This document shows, piece after piece, positions 60,816 through 64,000 of a DNA stretch of 64,000 nucleotides; position 1 is the first letter of the stretch; each line of letters opens with the position of its first letter. The notes below the pieces were generated by a model that saw only the letters and a program-made list of their open reading frames with translations, was not told where the DNA came from and did no database searches. Where the stretch lies: assembly GCA_021234155.1 (NCBI GenBank), contig JAJEKV010000003.1:28753166-28817165 (forward strand). Reading direction: 5' to 3'. This DNA is from Isoetes taiwanensis. Its lineage: Eukaryota; Streptophyta; Lycopodiopsida; Isoetales; Isoetaceae. The translations under genes and the position numbers were made by a program.

Positions 60816-62812
60816 TTTTCTTCAGAAAGTTTTTGCGGTGGATGAGCCTTGACTAGGCCCCCCCAAAAAATTAATTTAGTGGGTGAGCGTGCATTTTTTG
60901 AGGCACGATCCTATTCTGGCTATATTGGATGATTATTCTAGACCTTGGGCTTAACATATGTTGCATTGTGGTTATACCCCTTAGGGAGCACATTGTAACG
61001 TTAAAATGACCTTTTGCCTTCATAAAAGTCACATTTATGATTATTTTACCTTTAAAATTAAAGTGGCCTTTGGATATCACAAAGGTCATATGCAGGACTT
61101 GTATGATTTTGTGGTCCTCCAAAACATTTAAGGGTGATAGCCGTAATGCCAAGGTCAAGTTTGAATATTTATTTATGGTGGCATGCTTGCCACTATTTAA
61201 GCCAATATTTATGGTGATTAAGACTTAGGGTGTAAATTGGATTCCATGCTATGTGAAGATACGATAATGATGGAGCCAAATATTGGAACATGCCTTATAT
61301 TAATTATCTAAGGATTGAAAACCATTGGTCTAACATTATTAAGTGGAATTATAAATGCAAGGATGTGGATAGTTGTTTTGGGCATATCGATTCATGGCAA
61401 GAAAGAAGCCCTAGCCGGAAACGGCTAACCTAAAACTTGATTGTGTAAATTATATTAGGGCTTGTGCTCTCTCATATGAGCAAGCCGAATCTGTAAGGAG
61501 CAAGTGCCGATTTGCATTTACAAGAGGTCAGATAGCCAACATGCATACTCTGGTGAGATGAGGCTGCAGACAAGAATGAGATTCTTAAGTTCATGCACTG
61601 CTATGGTTCACATGCTGCCGGATCGTGCATGCAGAGCAGCCGTATATTTTCTTATGAGGATTTATGAGGATTTATTCGGATCAACAATGGCAAAGGGAGC
61701 GTAATCATTCAGGTTGTTTGAGCCTTATTTCTGCCTTTTGTTTATATTTCTAGGTATGATCTGATACTCTCATAAGCAGATAGAGTCATTCTCTATCTTA
61801 TTGTTCTGGGAAAATGATAAGGCTCAGCTTAAATCTGAGTGTTTTATGGTGATATCTATAGATTGACATACTGTATATTTGAAAAGATCTGAATTGAAAT
61901 TTATGCTATAAGATAGGTTTCTATGCTACGAGTTCCCGCTCACCGATGCCGCAGCAGCCAGCTTTGGCGTCGAAAGTATATAATGTGCCGGATTGGTTGT
62001 TAGGCTGCGTCTCTAAGCCATGTTTGTAGATAGATAGAAGATAGATGCGATAGGTTGCTTGCATAGAGTATGCTAATGCATGTAATGTTTGCTTGTATAG
62101 ATGACATATGCTAATGCAGTGCGTTGCTAGTATAGGTTCACACTGCATAGATAGTGGGCTGCTTGGTTAGTGTTGGCAGCATTAAGCATGCAGACTTAAA
62201 GCACTGTTCCAAAATGTTAAGTTACTGGAATGCTGGTTGTGAACGAGCCATTCTCTTGTTAAGGCAGCTTTCCAATACGGAAATACAGGTTTCTCCATTA
62301 AATAATGGAAAGATGTGCATGACAAAATACAGATTGCTTGTCATACTAAAGAAGTAACATGTTCTGGCTGATCAGAATATATTTGCTGGCTGTTATTTTT
62401 GCTTTAATAAGTTTGGTTGCAACTGTTGGTAACTTCTGAGCACTGCTGGCTTAAAGTATTGTGAGGCTACCTTGCTAAAGATCGATGGCCTGACCTGATC
62501 TAAAGCATAGACTTGTAATGGGTCAGTGGGCTTATTTATATTATGATAGGCCACACAAGAAGTGGGAAAAATTACAAAATAATGAGTCTTTAGTGCTACT
62601 GTTATAAGCTTCATGCTTTAGGTAGAAGTTCACTCCTTTATATTTTATGTACTGCGTGGGCTAATGCTGCAGGTTAGGTTACTTCCTGTATGCTTTTGCT
62701 ATCACTATGATAGGATATCTGGGTTAAATGCTGAATGGTAATGCAGCATACCAAATGTCTAGGCGGGCCTGTAAAACACCATATCCAGAAAAGTTTTGCC
62801 TTATCTATTTCA

Positions 62813-62868
62813 TCAATGGTTTTAAGGCATGATACGTGTTTCATCAATGGTTTTAAGGCATGATACGG
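62813..62868. repeat. Short tandem duplication, ~31 bp unit
   Basis: TTCATCAATGGTTTTAAGGC followed by ATGATACG occurs twice in direct succession. Confidence 0.85.
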
Positions 62869-64000
62869 GTTATGAGCTCAAGTAAATGATCAGTTTAGCT
62901 TGTAGCCTCCAAGTCTGATAACTCTAGATCTATTCTAGAGACATCTATTAACTGAAAATAATAGGTGAAGGGCGAAGAGCCAGATTGTTCTATAGCTTAC
63001 CTGACGCCCCTTGTGTAGTTACCATGAACTTGCTAACTTATGCATTGTTTGGGTGCAGGTAACCAGAACATTCTCTCCTGAATTAATTTTCGGTTGCTAT
63101 TTGGCCATGGAAAGGTCACGAGAAGAACGTGACCAAGGCTACATGGTGCGCTTATGTTTGGTGAGATCCTCCCTTGTTGTATGTTAGGGAATCAAGAAGA
63201 TAAAGATTGGGTGATGATATGTACATCATATGCACTCTAGGACCTCAAGATGGTCTTCAATAAATATATAGTTTAATGCTGGAATTTTATGACAGATTAA
63301 GTTTGTCTTGAAAAACTCGATGGTTACAGGTTTAAATATATTCCTAAGTGCTTTATTCATGTCAACGGTCTGAACTACCATGCTACTATGCTGAGGATGT
63401 AATATTATGAAAAAGATAAAAATAGTGGAAAGTTACATTGGTAATAGAAGTAAAAACTGAAGTTATTATGATCATGGCATTGAGAATATGAATTGTGTGA
63501 AAAAAAGAATAAGTTGTACACTGATATGGATATGTGATTATGTTAAAAAGGCTAAAGTTCTTACATCATTATTAAATAAGTTATTAAATAAGTTATTGAG
63601 AAATGAAATACAATATTATGACCTTTATTCAAGTGCATTGAGTACTTTCTAATAGTCACTTATACATGGAAATGGAAGTAGGAGTACCTGATGTGGCCTG
63701 GCTTAAAAACCCAGGATAGGTATTGGGAAGTGTGTGCTCACTTTGAACGAAGTCTTTTAAATGTTTTTGAACTTTAAATTGTACATAGTCTTTGTGAGAA
63801 CATCATCGAAGAAGAAATTGTGACATCTATTTGGTGGAGGTATCCATCAAACACATCATTTCTGAAACCATGAAATTATGCTGATTTTGTATTTGACTGA
63901 AGCATTACTAACGGCTATCATGATGTTTTATAGCAGAGTGGTCATTTGCTATGGCTGTCGAGCTTTGTGGGGCCTATTGCCAGCAAAGTGATATAAAATG

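Larger units (their letters stand above)
53180..64000 (+). repeat. Diverged tandem array of ~3 kb units
   Basis: Landmark blocks recur in order at ~2.9-3.2 kb. The GATGTGGCCC...CCAGG block is at about 54500, 57670, 60615 and 63685. The TGCTAATTGTGTATTGATTGG or equivalent block is at about 54125, 57270, 60190 and 63025. The AGCTTCAATC(C/T)ATTTC block is at about 53205 and 56370. Units are heavily diverged, with many indels, and no conserved ORF was found. The array runs off the window end. It may be an old satellite or nested copies of one retroelement part. Confidence 0.75.

Noticed and set aside
60604-60852. Poly-Lys ORF
   Set aside because: Translation of the (GAA)26 tract.

Overview
The window is AT-rich, repeat-dominated nuclear DNA of a land plant, carrying a block of mitochondrial DNA. 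The best lineage clue is the mitochondrial nad9 sequence at 39666-40223. It keeps one unbroken frame of 186 codons, but only if many C positions are read as U and five internal stop codons (TAA, TGA, TAG) are read as CAA, CGA or CAG. Heavy C-to-U editing together with U-to-C editing is known from ferns, hornworts and some lycophytes. The bulky, transposon-filled surroundings make a fern the most likely source (inference, moderate confidence). I see no complete undamaged nuclear gene. The coding material is broken genes and gene fragments, many with single-base indels that could be real decay or assembly error.

Layout. 1-4454 is the first copy of a ~4.4 kb direct repeat (second copy 43564-48004). 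4473-4640 is a truncated tRNA-derived SINE-like element. 4.6-16.1 kb is gene-poor, with small tandem duplications and one possible CACTA-type transposon end near 13.94 kb. 16144-16505 is a fragment of the 5' end of the kinase gene that also lies at 35.4 kb. It runs directly into a tandem array (16506-18724) of ~390 bp units with RNA polymerase III A- and B-box-like motifs. 22950-23268 is a broken subtilase fragment. 24521-25634 is the first copy of repeat B (second copy 40921-42579). 25650-26792 is a decayed unidentified coding region, possibly transposase-related.

31490-35390 (minus strand) is the most interesting gene remnant: an N-terminal helical region, a protein kinase with all main catalytic motifs, and a C-terminal chitinase-like GH18 domain whose catalytic Glu is replaced by Asn. 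It carries an in-frame TAG, a frameshift and a 1.37 kb hairpin-rich inverted-repeat element (31848-33213). Its 5' side abuts the mitochondrial insert (about 35475-40920), which holds part of the mitochondrial 26S rRNA, an rps2-like fragment and full-length nad9. The rRNA part is split by a 3,286 bp transposon (35775-39060) with 15 bp perfect terminal inverted repeats and a 7 bp target duplication. That transposon carries a captured piece of a WNK-family kinase gene.

48005-49200 is a GC-rich, LTR-like segment ending in a (GAA)29 tract. 50619-50797 is a glycosyltransferase (UGT) fragment. From ~53 kb to the end the sequence is a diverged tandem array of ~3 kb units in which GAA microsatellites have expanded independently.

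The features form a nested history rather than a pathway: a kinase/GH18 gene, a mitochondrial insertion beside it, transposons landing in both, one transposon carrying a WNK fragment, and later segmental duplication.
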